DNA of 64,000 nt. Origin: CAWHMS01 sp963830495. Its GTDB lineage: Bacteria > Actinomycetota > Actinomycetes > Propionibacteriales > Nocardioidaceae. The position numbers and the translations under genes were made by a program. The stretch's first letter is position 1, and every line of letters starts with the position of its first letter. The notes under the pieces are model-generated. The model did not search any database, was not told the DNA's origin, and worked only from the letters and a program-made list of their open reading frames with translations. Below, in pieces: positions 33,889-42,069 of this stretch. The stretch is from contig CAWHMS010000003.1 of NCBI GenBank assembly GCA_963830495.1, positions 372,001 to 436,000 of the forward strand. Direction: 5' to 3'.

Positions 33889-34626
33889 TCAGCTGACGAC
33901 TGGCACGGTGATCGTCACGTTGGTGCAGCTGTCGCCGAGGTCTGTGAGTGCCGCCTTCTCCGCTTGGTCGACCGTGAGCGACCAGCGGTGTTTCACCGCC
34001 ACCCACTCGCGGAGGTAGCGGCACTTGTCGTACCGGGGCAGCCAGGTGGAGGGGTCCTGGTCGCTCTTCGAGCGGTTGACGCTGTCGGTGACACCGGCCA
34101 GCGTGCGCCGGTCGCCGAGGTCGTTGGCGTAGTCCTCGCGGCGATCCGCGGTCCAGTCCCACGCGCCGGAGTCCCACGCCTCGGCCAAGGCGACGACATG
34201 GTCGATGTCGATGCGGGACTGGTCGGTCCAGGAGACGCGGTCGTAGTAGGAGAACCATCGGCCGCCGGTGAGCTTGCAGTCGGTGCCGATCGTGACCGGG
34301 TCATCGGCCTCGCTGATGAGCACCTCCTGGCGGGTGCTGCAACGATCATCGTCGGCGTCGATCCAGTGCCGGAACAGCGTGCGGTCATAGCCCAGTCGGT
34401 GTTCGGTGGCGACCGGCAGATCCTGGATGGCGCTGCGGAGCGGCGCGGAGTAGTCGCCGCCCGCGAGTGCCACCTGCGCCGCCGCCGAGGCTTGGTCTGC
34501 GGAGCCAGGCTGGCTGACCGAACATGCCGTCGCAGGGCCGGCGACGAGGGTCAGGGCGGCAACGGCGGCGAGAATCGCCGGCGCACGCCACCGACCGTTG
34601 CGACCTGCCGGTGCGTTCGAAGCCAT
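33889..34626 (-). CDS. Secreted HNH-family nuclease (DUF1524-like)
   Basis: A 245-residue protein. An N-terminal signal (RWRAPAILAAVAALTLVAGPATA, then Cys) marks export; the Cys could be lipidated, but the lipobox is poor. The nuclease core reads DIDHVVALAEAWDSGAWDW, then NRSKSDQDPSTWLP, giving the His-Asn-type metal site of the HNH/DUF1524 group. It probably degrades extracellular DNA. Four or more Cys suggest disulphides. A hairpin terminator follows, and the gene is divergent from a TPR gene. Confidence 0.85.
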   Translation of the reverse strand: MASNAPAGRNGRWRAPAILAAVAALTLVAGPATACSVSQPGSADQASAAAQVALAGGDYSAPLRSAIQDLPVATEHRLGYDRTLFRHWIDADDDRCSTRQEVLISEADDPVTIGTDCKLTGGRWFSYYDRVSWTDQSRIDIDHVVALAEAWDSGAWDWTADRREDYANDLGDRRTLAGVTDSVNRSKSDQDPSTWLPRYDKCRYLREWVAVKHRWSLTVDQAEKAALTDLGDSCTNVTITVPVVS

Positions 34627-34808
34627 GGCGACACCCCTTGTGTGTTACACGTGTGGAGCCGCGCGGTGGGGGCGCTGATACACCGCCGCCGCGACCCTTG
34701 TGGCTGAATCTCTTGACGCGGGGGTAGTGACGAGGCTCAGCCACACCGGGCGGGCGGAATGTCGAGCCGTCGTACGTCGTTGTGCCGGTCGGCACGAAAG
34801 GAGTCACG

Positions 34809-35198
34809 ATGAGCCACCTGCCCCACGACCAGCTGGCGCTCAGCTACGAGCTCGCCAAGATGGCGTTCGACGCGCGCAGGTACGACGCCGCAGCGGACCG
34901 CCTGGTCGAGCTCGTCGACGTAGAGCCGGACAACCTCAGCGTCCGCATGCTGCTGGCGCGTGCCTACTACCACTCCGCGCAGCTCGGCAGGGCCGAGGCG
35001 ACCCTGCGCGAGGTGCTCGACCGCGACCCGACGGAGGCCTACGCCCACCTGATGTTGGGCCGCGCCCTGCAGCGTCAGAGCCGCCACGACGAGGCGCAAA
35101 CGAGCTTGAGGTTGGCGGCCGTCATGAACCCTGCGTACGCCGATGCCGCCCTGCGTCGAAGCGCGGCGGGCCTCGAGGAGGATGCCGACCCGACCTGA
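34809..35198 (+). CDS. TPR-repeat protein
   Basis: A 129-residue protein made of about three tetratricopeptide repeats. Typical units are ALSYELAKMAFDARRYDAAADRLVELVDVEPDN, AYYHSAQLGRAEATLREVLDRDP and AYAHLMLGRALQRQ, which read as helix pairs. It is a protein-protein interaction module with no enzymatic part. GAAAGGAG precedes the ATG at 34809; the nine codons upstream in frame lack a ribosome site. The partner is unknown. Confidence 0.82.
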   Translation: MSHLPHDQLALSYELAKMAFDARRYDAAADRLVELVDVEPDNLSVRMLLARAYYHSAQLGRAEATLREVLDRDPTEAYAHLMLGRALQRQSRHDEAQTSLRLAAVMNPAYADAALRRSAAGLEEDADPT

Positions 35199-35214
35199 CG
35201 GTGGAGGTGCGCCT

Positions 35215-35253
35215 ATACCGGGGCGATACCGCGGGAGAGCCGGCGTCATACCG
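35215..35253. repeat. ATACCG direct repeats in 11-base phase
   Basis: ATACCG occurs at 35215, 35226 and 35248, that is at intervals of 11 and 22 bases, with a degenerate GAGCCG at the empty step 35237. The repeats lie about 65 bases before a small frame with a good ribosome site. Phased repeats like this usually bind a regulator on one DNA face. Confidence 0.5.
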
Positions 35254-35314
35254 GCTGGTGCGACAACGGAAGCAGCACGAGGCAACCAGCCTCATCCCGA
35301 ACAGGAGCTGCATC

Positions 35315-35637
35315 ATGAATCCTACTCACTCTCGGCGAGTTCCGACCGCTGGTGGCCATCCACCGCCGCAGGATCTGTCGGCACCATCGCCATCGCCACA
35401 CTGCTGGTGCTGACCACCTCAAGCCCGGCACCGGCCATCCGAGATCACGACACCGAGTACGGACCACCCGGGGACGTCGCCACCATGCCGGCGTACGTCG
35501 ACGGGCGTGCTTCGTCCAGCCCCTCCACGGGGACGCCGCTGTCGACGGCCCGCTCCCGGCGATGCAGGTGGCGCACCGACGTCCGTTGTGCCCGTTCGCT
35601 GCCAAAGGCCGCCTACCTCGCGGCCAGGCGGCACCGC
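35315..35637 (+). pseudogene. Possible broken small secreted-protein gene
   Basis: The 439-base space 35199-35637 lacks an intact gene. An ATG at 35315 has AGGAG seven bases upstream but opens only a 32-codon frame. Another frame of the same stretch encodes a signal-like core (TIAIATLLVLTTSSPAPA) followed by polar sequence with GPPGDVATMPAYVDG. One frameshift would join the start to this core, giving a small secreted protein. I recognise no family, so this stays tentative. Confidence 0.3.
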
Positions 35638-36396
35638 TCAGACGTCGTACGCCACACCGGCGACAGCGAGGGCGGTGGTGCCACTGAAGTGGGGCACCGC
35701 CTCGGACAGCACCTGGTCACGGGAGTGCCACGCGGGGACATGGGTCAGCAGCAGCCGCCCGACACCGGCACGCTCGGCCGCCTCTGCCGCTTCACGCCCA
35801 GTGAGGTGCAGCGCCGAGGGATTGTCGCCACCATCGACGAACGACGCCTCGGCGAGCAGCAGGTCACAGTCCCTGGCCAACTCGTCGAGCGCCCCGCACG
35901 GCCCCGTGTCGCCGGAGTAGACCAGGGTTCGCCGACCATCGCTCACCCGCACGGCGTAGGCGGGCACCGGATGCTCGACCCGGCGAGCCGTGAGCGTGAA
36001 TGGCCCGATCTCGAAGGGCTCGTCGGGGTAGGCGCGGAAGTCGAACTGCCCCGTCATGCCTGGGTCAGGGTCCATGTCGTAGGCGCGGGCCATCCGGGTC
36101 GCGGTGCCTTCGGGTCCGTAGACCGGCAGCCGAGGCATCGCGCCGCCCGGGTGATACTTGCGCACGACGTAGAAGCTGCACAGGTCCAGGCAGTGGTCGG
36201 CGTGCAGGTGTGACAGCGCCAAGGCGTCGACCGAGTCGAGGGTGACGTGACGTTGCAGTGACCCGAGTGCTCCGTTTCCGATGTCGAGCACCAACCGATA
36301 GGTCCGCCCGTCGTATGGCGCCTCGACCAGGTAGCAGGAGGCTGGGGAGTCAGGACCGGGGAAGGAGCCGGCACAGCCGATCACCGTCAGCTTCAT
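35638..36396 (-). CDS. MBL-fold metallo-hydrolase (RNase Z/phosphodiesterase-like)
   Basis: A 252-residue metallo-beta-lactamase-fold protein. The zinc motif is SHLHADHCLD, with later ligands in VYSGDTGPC and LLLTHVPAW. It resembles the RNase Z/cyclic-nucleotide phosphodiesterase branch of short MBL proteins. The substrate is not known. The ATG overlaps the murI stop as ATGA, so it is translated together with glutamate racemase, an arrangement I know as common in actinobacteria. Confidence 0.87.
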   Translation of the reverse strand: MKLTVIGCAGSFPGPDSPASCYLVEAPYDGRTYRLVLDIGNGALGSLQRHVTLDSVDALALSHLHADHCLDLCSFYVVRKYHPGGAMPRLPVYGPEGTATRMARAYDMDPDPGMTGQFDFRAYPDEPFEIGPFTLTARRVEHPVPAYAVRVSDGRRTLVYSGDTGPCGALDELARDCDLLLAEASFVDGGDNPSALHLTGREAAEAAERAGVGRLLLTHVPAWHSRDQVLSEAVPHFSGTTALAVAGVAYDV

Positions 36397-37199
36397 GCGC
36401 TCACCCACGCGAACTGGTCGACGACATCCAGCTCCGGGCCCAGGAAGCGCCGGCCGATCTCCCGGAACTCGCGCGGGCCACCGGTGGTGAGGAAGCGGTG
36501 GCTCGGCTCCGGGAGGCGCGGGTCTCGCTCAAGTCCGTCGCGCACCAGCAGTGCGAAGACGTCCTTGGCGGTCTCCTCGGCGCTGGACACGAGGGTCACC
36601 TCCGCACCCATCACGTAGGAGATGACACCAGTCAGCAGTGGGTAGTGCGTGCAGCCGAGGATCACCGTGTCGACCCCCCGACCCGCCAGCGGATCGAGGT
36701 AGTCGTGCGCGACGGTGATGAGCTCCGGTCCGCTCGTCACGCCGGCCTCGACGAAGTCGACGAACCGGGGGCATGCCTGCGTCGTGAGCTCCACCTGCGG
36801 TGCCGCGGCGAAGGCATCGTCGTACGCCATGGATGCCTTTGTCGCAGCGGTGCAGATGACACCCACCCGGCCGGACCGGCTGGCCGCCACGGCTCGTCGC
36901 GTGGCGGGGAAGATCACCTCGACGACCGGCACCGGATAGCGCTCGCGGGCGTCGCGCAGCACAGCCGCGCTGGCCGAGTTGCACGCGATGACCAGCGCCT
37001 TGACTCCTTGCGCGACGAGATGGTCGAGGCAGTCGAGCGCGTACTCGCGCACCTCACCGATCGGCTTCGGCCCGTACGGCTGTCGCGCCGTGTCGCCGAG
37101 GTAGAGCACCGGCTCGTGCGGCAGCTGGTCGATCACCGCGCGGGCCACGGTGAGTCCACCGAAGCCCGAGTCGAAGATGCCGAGCGGCGCGTCTGCCAC
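36393..37199 (-). CDS. murI: Glutamate racemase
   Basis: A 268-residue cofactor-independent racemase that supplies D-glutamate for peptidoglycan. The two catalytic cysteines are Cys73 (VIACNSASA) and Cys183 (LGCTHYPLL). The N-terminal IFDSGFGGLTVAR and YLGDTARQPYG are family signatures. The length is normal. It is first in a two-gene unit with the MBL-fold protein. Confidence 0.95.
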   Translation of the reverse strand: MADAPLGIFDSGFGGLTVARAVIDQLPHEPVLYLGDTARQPYGPKPIGEVREYALDCLDHLVAQGVKALVIACNSASAAVLRDARERYPVPVVEVIFPATRRAVAASRSGRVGVICTAATKASMAYDDAFAAAPQVELTTQACPRFVDFVEAGVTSGPELITVAHDYLDPLAGRGVDTVILGCTHYPLLTGVISYVMGAEVTLVSSAEETAKDVFALLVRDGLERDPRLPEPSHRFLTTGGPREFREIGRRFLGPELDVVDQFAWVSA

Positions 37200-37358
37200 G
37201 GGATGAGGGTACGGCCAGAGTGCGCCCCCGCGCCGCAGGCTGCGAGGCAGGCCACACGTGACCCCGGTCTCCCGGTGCGTGCGTCCTCTCCTCCGCGACG
37301 CGGGTTGCCGTCGCGCAGAGCGGTCGTACGTCGTACGCCGCGAGGACGCCTCAACGGC

Positions 37359-37690
37359 TCAGCTGCCCCGCAAGACGCCGGCCGGGTACTCGGCATTGTG
37401 CAGGTTCACGCAGTAGCCGGCAGGGCTCTGGACGATCGCCTTGGCCAGCTCACGGTCGACCTCGGCGCACGCCTCCGACGTACCCTTCCGTGGGCGGCTG
37501 GAGCGGCACCACTACCGGACCCGCCACCCCGGCCGGGCCGACATGGATGTGCGCCGCAGTCGCCGGCGCAATGTCCTCGACCACGAGGGTGTAGCACAGC
37601 TCACCGAGGCCGGGTTGACCGTCACGGTCGCCGTTCCAGAGCCATCGGGGTCACCCGGCCCGGGAACCTCCGGCGGGCGCACAAACCTGT
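37359..37690 (-). pseudogene. CHRD-domain protein relic
   Basis: Three pieces of one CHRD domain lie in different frames on the minus strand. They read EVPGPGDPDGSGTATVTVNP, then GELCYTLVVEDIAPATAAHI with HVGPAGVAGPVVVPLQPPTE, then GTSEACAEVDRELAKAIVQS ending NLHNAEYPAGVLRGS. A lost G near 37606-37615 and an extra base near 37483-37494 explain the two shifts. The signal peptide and start are missing. CHRD proteins are usually secreted and of unknown role. The stretch 37200-37358 holds nothing I can recognise. Confidence 0.7.
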
Positions 37691-37725
37691 TGCGCGCACG
37701 CGCGTTCGACCCGTCTCATGGAGAG

Positions 37726-38724
37726 GTGGACATCCTCTCGGTCGCGGGGACGGACGTCAGCGAGCAGGCCGCCGCTGACATCGCTGTGCTGAGCAACGCG
37801 GCGTCGGCAGTCGACTCGCCGCACCTGGACCCGATCTCGGGAGAGCATGCCCGGCTCAGGCTCCGCTACGGCTGGGACATGATCCCGATGGATCGAGTTC
37901 TGCTGGCCTACGAGGACGACCTGCTGGTGGGCATGGCAGAGGTCGAGCTCCCGCGATGGGACAACACACATCTGGGGTGGCTGGACATCCAGACCCACCC
38001 CGACCACCGTGGTCAGGGCGTCGGCGATCGCCTGCATGAGACCAGTCTGGAGCTCCTTCGCGTCGGCGACCGCTCGCTGCTCATGACTGGCGCCTGGGCA
38101 GACAGCCATCGAGAGAAGTTCTGGCTGAGCCACGGTGTCACCGTCGGGATGCGCGCGGCACAACGCCGCCTCATGGTCGCCGACCTGGACTGGCACCGGC
38201 TCGATCGGCGGTTGGCGGAGGCGCGTACGGCGTCAGCGGCCTACGAGGTCGTCGAGGTTCCGCTGCCGACGCCTCCGGAGTTGATCGAGGACATGATGCG
38301 GCTGCAGCAGGTCATGAACGACGCGCCGATCGACGACCTCCAGATCGAGGACGAGGTGTGGCCTGAAGAGCGGCTGCGAGGCCTCGAGCGGGCGGCCGAG
38401 CTACGCGGCCAACGGTGGCATCGCCTCGTCGCACGCCGACGGTCGGACGGGGAGCTGGCAGGGCACACGGTCGTCGTCGTCGAGGACGAGCGTGCCCATC
38501 TCGGCATCCAGGAGGACACCGAAGTGGTGCCGGCGCACCGAGGTCACACACTCGGGCTGCGGCTCAAGATCGAGATGCTGCAGCTGCTGCGCGACAGGGA
38601 GTCACAGCTCCGGCAGATCGACACCTGGAACGCCGAGTCCAACCAGCACATGATCGCGGTCAACGAGGCGCTCGGCTGCGTCGTGGTCGGCCGCAGTGTC
38701 GAGATGCAGAAGCAGCTCGACTGA
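37726..38724 (+). CDS. Tandem GNAT acetyltransferase
   Basis: A protein of about 332 residues with two GNAT domains. The first has WLDIQTHPDHRGQGVGDRLHETSLELL, a full acetyl-CoA loop. The second has EDTEVVPAHRGHTLGLRLKIEMLQLL and TWNAESNQHMIAVNEALGC. This arrangement is typical of double-GNAT actinobacterial enzymes; the acceptor is unknown. The frame is open for 95 codons further upstream, but that part only mirrors the CHRD relic, so I place the start at the GTG near 37726. TCTCAT lies six bases before it, fitting a leaderless start. Confidence 0.75.
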   Translation: MDILSVAGTDVSEQAAADIAVLSNAASAVDSPHLDPISGEHARLRLRYGWDMIPMDRVLLAYEDDLLVGMAEVELPRWDNTHLGWLDIQTHPDHRGQGVGDRLHETSLELLRVGDRSLLMTGAWADSHREKFWLSHGVTVGMRAAQRRLMVADLDWHRLDRRLAEARTASAAYEVVEVPLPTPPELIEDMMRLQQVMNDAPIDDLQIEDEVWPEERLRGLERAAELRGQRWHRLVARRRSDGELAGHTVVVVEDERAHLGIQEDTEVVPAHRGHTLGLRLKIEMLQLLRDRESQLRQIDTWNAESNQHMIAVNEALGCVVVGRSVEMQKQLD

Positions 38725-38799
38725 CTGCCCCGGCTGGCACCATCTGGGGAACTTTGCCGCCCTGTCACCACGAGCGATGTACCCAGAACCGCAGCGACC

Positions 38800-39273
38800 T
38801 CACGCCCGGTCGAACGGGCGCATGAGCGCTGGCACACGGCGGGCGCTCCCGCATGCCTTCGGATCTCCTCGCCAACCTCGGGCCTGAAGCACTCTTGCCT
38901 CGAGTGCAGCTGCTTGACACGCCTCCTCGAGGACGTCCACGTAGTCATGCCGCAGCGTAAGACCACCGTCACCGGCCAGAACCACGTCGCGGCGTCTGTC
39001 GAGTCGGCGATCTGTCGACCACTCGTGTCCAATCCTGCCGTCCAGCTCGAGTGTGAGTCGATACGGCGGGTATTCCCCGTCTCGCTACACCCGACGCCCC
39101 ATGGAGAGCCCCGTGTGCTGCCGATGAGGCTTCGGGTGGCCCTGTGCCCGCTCCACGCGCCGCAAGTAGGCGAGCTCGAGCAAGGAGTGGCTCCCCGTGG
39201 CATGTTGCGTGGCTTCATGGGGATAGACAGGTTGCGGGCACTTCTCTGGGGAAACCTGCGCCGCCTTGTTCAT
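38800..39273 (-). pseudogene. DUF559-type protein relic with in-frame TAG
   Basis: One continuous minus-strand frame reads LLELAYLRRVERAQGHPKPH, then a TAG at 39085-39087, then RDGEYPPYRLTLELDGRIGH, and continues to RGWRGDPKACG. This is the pattern of actinobacterial DUF559/endonuclease-like proteins. In relatives the position of the TAG is, to my memory, a Tyr, so one base change made the stop. The N-terminal half is also missing. The remaining 75 bases before it, after the GNAT stop, hold nothing. Confidence 0.65.
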
Positions 39274-39320
39274 GGGTGGGTTACCCCAGAGGCTGAAGGA
39301 ACGGAAGTTGAAAGGCGTGG

Positions 39321-40269
39321 TCAGGCCCAGAGCTGGCCCTCGAGTCGGGCCTCCGCCTCGTCGATCGTGCCCTCGTAGGCTCCGGTGGACAGGTACTTCC
39401 AACCACCGTCACACACGACGAAGGCGATGTCCGCCACCGTGCCGGACCTGACCGCCTTCGCCGCCTGGCCCAGCGCCGCATGCAGGATCGCCCCGGTCGA
39501 GATGCCCGCGAAGATCCCCTCCTCCTCGAGCAGCTCGCGGGTACGACGTACGGCGTCTCGCGGACCGACCGAGAAGCGTGCGTCGATGAGCGTCTCGTCG
39601 TACAGCTCGGGCACGAACCCCTCGTCGAGGTTGCGCAGTCCGTAGACGAGCTCGCCGTAGCGCGGCTCGGCCGCGACGATGCGCACCTCCGGCTTGTGCT
39701 CGCGGAAGAAGCGGCCCGCACCCATCAGCGTCCCTGTCGTGCCGAGTCCGGCCACGAAGTGTGTGATCGTCGGCAGGTCGGCCAGGATCTCCGGAGCAGT
39801 GCCGTCGTAGTGTGCCTGGGCGTTGGCGGGGTTGCCGTACTGGTAGAGCATCACCCAGTCGGGGTGCTCGTCCGCCAGCAGCTTCGCGACCCGCACCGCC
39901 TCGTTCGAGCCGCCCTCCGCGGACGAGGTCACGATCTCCGCGCCCCACATCTGCAAGAGGCTGACGCCGCTCGATCGAGGTGTTCTCCGGCATGACGCAC
40001 ACCAACCGGTAGCCGCGCAGCTTGGCCGCCATCGCCAGCGAGATCCCGGTGTTGCCCGAGGTCGGCTCGAGGATCGTGGCGTGCGGCCGGAGCCGCCCGT
40101 TCTTCTCGGCCGCCATCAGCATTCCGAGAGCGGCTCTGTCCTTGATCGACCCGGTGGGGTTCTGGTCCTCCAGCTTCGCCCAGAGGCGTACGTCGGCCGA
40201 CGGCGACAACTGGGGCAGACCCACCAGTGGGGTATGCCCGACCGAGTCCAGCATGGAGTCGTGCCTCAT
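39321..40269 (-). pseudogene. cysM: CysO-dependent cysteine synthase CysM, single-base frameshift
   Basis: The PLP enzyme that makes cysteine from O-phosphoserine and the CysO thiocarboxylate. The first frame carries the PLP-lysine motif PTGSIKDRAALGM and LEPTSGNTGISLAMAAKLRG, and runs to ENTSIERRQ. One extra base in the GG at 39959-39960 shifts it. The other frame then continues LLQMWGAEIV, GGSNEAVRVAKL and GLGTTGTLMG to the end. The repaired length is 315 residues. It lies last in the mec-cysO-cysM order seen in Mycobacterium. It may be a sequencing error, since both halves look fully conserved. Confidence 0.9.
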
Positions 40270-40360
40270 GACTGCCTCGCCACCAGGAAGGACGCCTCGG
40301 CGGTCGCCTCACTGCTCGCGGGCGAAAACCGGAAGCACCACCACGAGGTACGCCGCCGCA

Positions 40361-40633
40361 CTAGCCGCCGGCGACGGCCGGGAGCACCACCACGACGTCG
40401 CCTTCCCCCACCTCGGTGGTCAGCCCGCCGAGGAAGCGAACGTCCTCGTCGTTGAGATAGACGTTGACGAACCTCCGGAGGTCGCCCGCGTCGACCAGTC
40501 TCTCCTTGATCCCGGGGTGCTCCGTGTCGACGCTGTCGATCACCTCGCCGAGGGTGTTGCCCTTCCCCTCCACGGCCTTGGCACCGCCCGTGTAGGTCCG
40601 CAGGATGGTGGGGATCCGGACTTCAACTGCCAT
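40361..40633 (-). CDS. cysO: Sulfur-carrier protein CysO (MoaD/ThiS fold)
   Basis: A 90-residue ubiquitin-like carrier starting MAVEVRIPTILRTYTGG and ending in the di-glycine AVAGG, which becomes thiocarboxylated and hands sulfur to CysM. NVYLNDEDVRFLGGL and VVVVLPAVAGG are typical. The ATG lies inside the end of mec (11-base overlap), so the two are coupled. The 91 bases between cysO and cysM hold no gene. Confidence 0.92.
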   Translation of the reverse strand: MAVEVRIPTILRTYTGGAKAVEGKGNTLGEVIDSVDTEHPGIKERLVDAGDLRRFVNVYLNDEDVRFLGGLTTEVGEGDVVVVLPAVAGG

Positions 40634-41051
40634 GAGAGATGACCTCGACTTCTTCTTCGCTGACCTCACCGTCAACAATCCGGAACGAGCGGAATTCCGC
40701 CGAACCGTCGGCGTGAGCACCGTCACGTGTCGACACCACCACGTAGTGGGCGGTCGGCTCCTGCGCCAACGCGATGTCGGTGCGGGAGGGGTAGGCCTCG
40801 GTCGCGGTGTGGGAGTGGTAGATGACCACCGGCTCCTCGTCCCGCTCGTCCAGAGCCTTGTAGAGCTCCAGCAGGTCCATCGAGTCGAACTCGTAGAAGG
40901 TCGGCGAGCGGGCGGCGTTCAGCATCGGCACGAAGCGAGTGGGGGCATCGGAGCCGGCCGCACCCGCCACCACCCCGCAGGCCTCGTCAGGATGGTCACG
41001 ACGAGCGTGCGCGACGATCTCGTCGACGACCTCCTGGGCGATCCTGAGCAT
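40623..41051 (-). CDS. mec: JAMM/MPN+ metalloprotease Mec
   Basis: A 142-residue zinc protease that releases cysteine from the CysO C-terminus. The JAMM site is complete: Glu23 (PDEACGVV), then His79, His81, Ser89 and Asp92 in HSHTATEAYPSRTD. It is the first gene of the mec-cysO-cysM operon. Confidence 0.93.
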   Translation of the reverse strand: MLRIAQEVVDEIVAHARRDHPDEACGVVAGAAGSDAPTRFVPMLNAARSPTFYEFDSMDLLELYKALDERDEEPVVIYHSHTATEAYPSRTDIALAQEPTAHYVVVSTRDGAHADGSAEFRSFRIVDGEVSEEEVEVISHGS

Positions 41052-41145
41052 GCATCCACCCTAGGGTTGCCCGCCAGCAGGCCCCGACACGCCGATCCGC
41101 GCGTCCGGATGGTGAGATCAGCTCCCACCCGAGCGGCGCCTCCCG

Positions 41146-41730
41146 TCACCTGGCCGCGGCGTCGATCAGGGTCTCCAGCAGGTAGCCCAGCCACTGGTAG
41201 ATGTCGTGCACCGCCACCCGTGGATCGTCGTCGGCCATCGACTCCCAGCGCTCGTCGTCCTCCGCCTCCACCCCCAGTCGCTCCGCCAGAGTCAGGCGCA
41301 TGTCGGTGAGGCAGCGCATCCAGGCCCGGGCCTGGTCCGGGCCGAGCTCGAGCTCGATGTCAGCAGCCTCGCCCTCGACCTCGCCCGAGAAGTCCGGATC
41401 CGTGGCGCGGACACCCGCGAGCACCACCATCGCGTCGGCGATCTTCGATCGGCGCAGACTTCGCTCGGTGAAGCGCCTGAACTCTGCGGCCGCCTCCTCG
41501 TCGTCGCGTACGCCGTCGGGCAGCAACCGGCGCAGCGCCGGGTCGTCCGGCACCTCGCGGGGTCCGTCCATTCCGACGATCTCCTCCAGCGGATCGGCGG
41601 CCTTCCCGGCCGGCTCGCCGTCGCTGAGCAACTCGACCAGCTGTGCTGCCAGGCTGGCGAGCAGACCGGCGGCGTACGGCGGCAGCTCGACGAGCACGGT
41701 GTCGCGCCCGCGGCGGCGAAAGGCGCTCAT
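41146..41730 (-). CDS. DUF2017 protein
   Basis: A 194-residue acidic, helical protein starting MSAFRRRGRDTVLVELPPYAAGLL and ending QWLGYLLETLIDAAAR, the DUF2017 pattern. It is nearly always found after clpS in actinobacteria; here its ATG overlaps the clpS stop as ATGA. A link to Clp proteolysis is likely from context but unproven. Upstream in-frame codons belong to clpS and pncB sequence. Confidence 0.87.
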   Translation of the reverse strand: MSAFRRRGRDTVLVELPPYAAGLLASLAAQLVELLSDGEPAGKAADPLEEIVGMDGPREVPDDPALRRLLPDGVRDDEEAAAEFRRFTERSLRRSKIADAMVVLAGVRATDPDFSGEVEGEAADIELELGPDQARAWMRCLTDMRLTLAERLGVEAEDDERWESMADDDPRVAVHDIYQWLGYLLETLIDAAAR

Positions 41731-42044
41731 GCATCGGCCTTCTGCATCGTGGCCCACAGGCCGTAACCATGCATCGCCTGCACGTCGCGCTCCATCTCCT
41801 CGCGGGTGCCGGAGGACACCACTGCTCGGCCCTCTGTGTGCACCTGCATCATGAGCCGTTTGGCCTTCGACCGCGGATACTTGAAGTAATCGGTGAAGAC
41901 GAATGTCACGTAGTTCATCAGGTTCACCGGGTCGTCCCACACGAGAGTCACCCACGGCACGTCGACCATGAGCTCGTCGTCGACCTCGGGCCGCTCCAGC
42001 GTCTGGGAGTCCGGTACTGCAGTCACCGGGACATTCTCGCGCAT
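41727..42044 (-). CDS. clpS: ATP-dependent Clp protease adaptor ClpS
   Basis: A 105-residue N-recognin that delivers N-degron substrates to ClpA/ClpC. The core reads TLVWDDPVNLMNYVTFVF, in which the Asp-Asp-Pro-Val-Asn segment binds the N-terminal residue, followed by KAKRLMMQVHTEGRAVV and REEMERDVQAMHGYGLWATM. A GTG six codons in is an alternative start. It is divergent from pncB, with 25 bases between. Confidence 0.93.
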   Translation of the reverse strand: MRENVPVTAVPDSQTLERPEVDDELMVDVPWVTLVWDDPVNLMNYVTFVFTDYFKYPRSKAKRLMMQVHTEGRAVVSSGTREEMERDVQAMHGYGLWATMQKADA

Positions 42045-42069
42045 CAGGTCCAGCCCCTAGGGTGTGGTC

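Noticed and set aside
34699..34745. Inverted repeat TGTGGCTGA and TCAGCCACA between the HNH nuclease and TPR genes
   Set aside because: The 29-base separation and lack of a clear promoter make it too weak to call an operator or terminator.
32312..39087. The UAG-anticodon tRNA as suppressor of the amber codon in the DUF559 relic
   Set aside because: Anticodon UAG pairs with codon CUA, not with the stop UAG, which would need anticodon CUA.
39950..39970. Programmed ribosomal frameshifting in cysM
   Set aside because: No slippery heptamer or downstream structure is visible, and relatives encode one uninterrupted protein.
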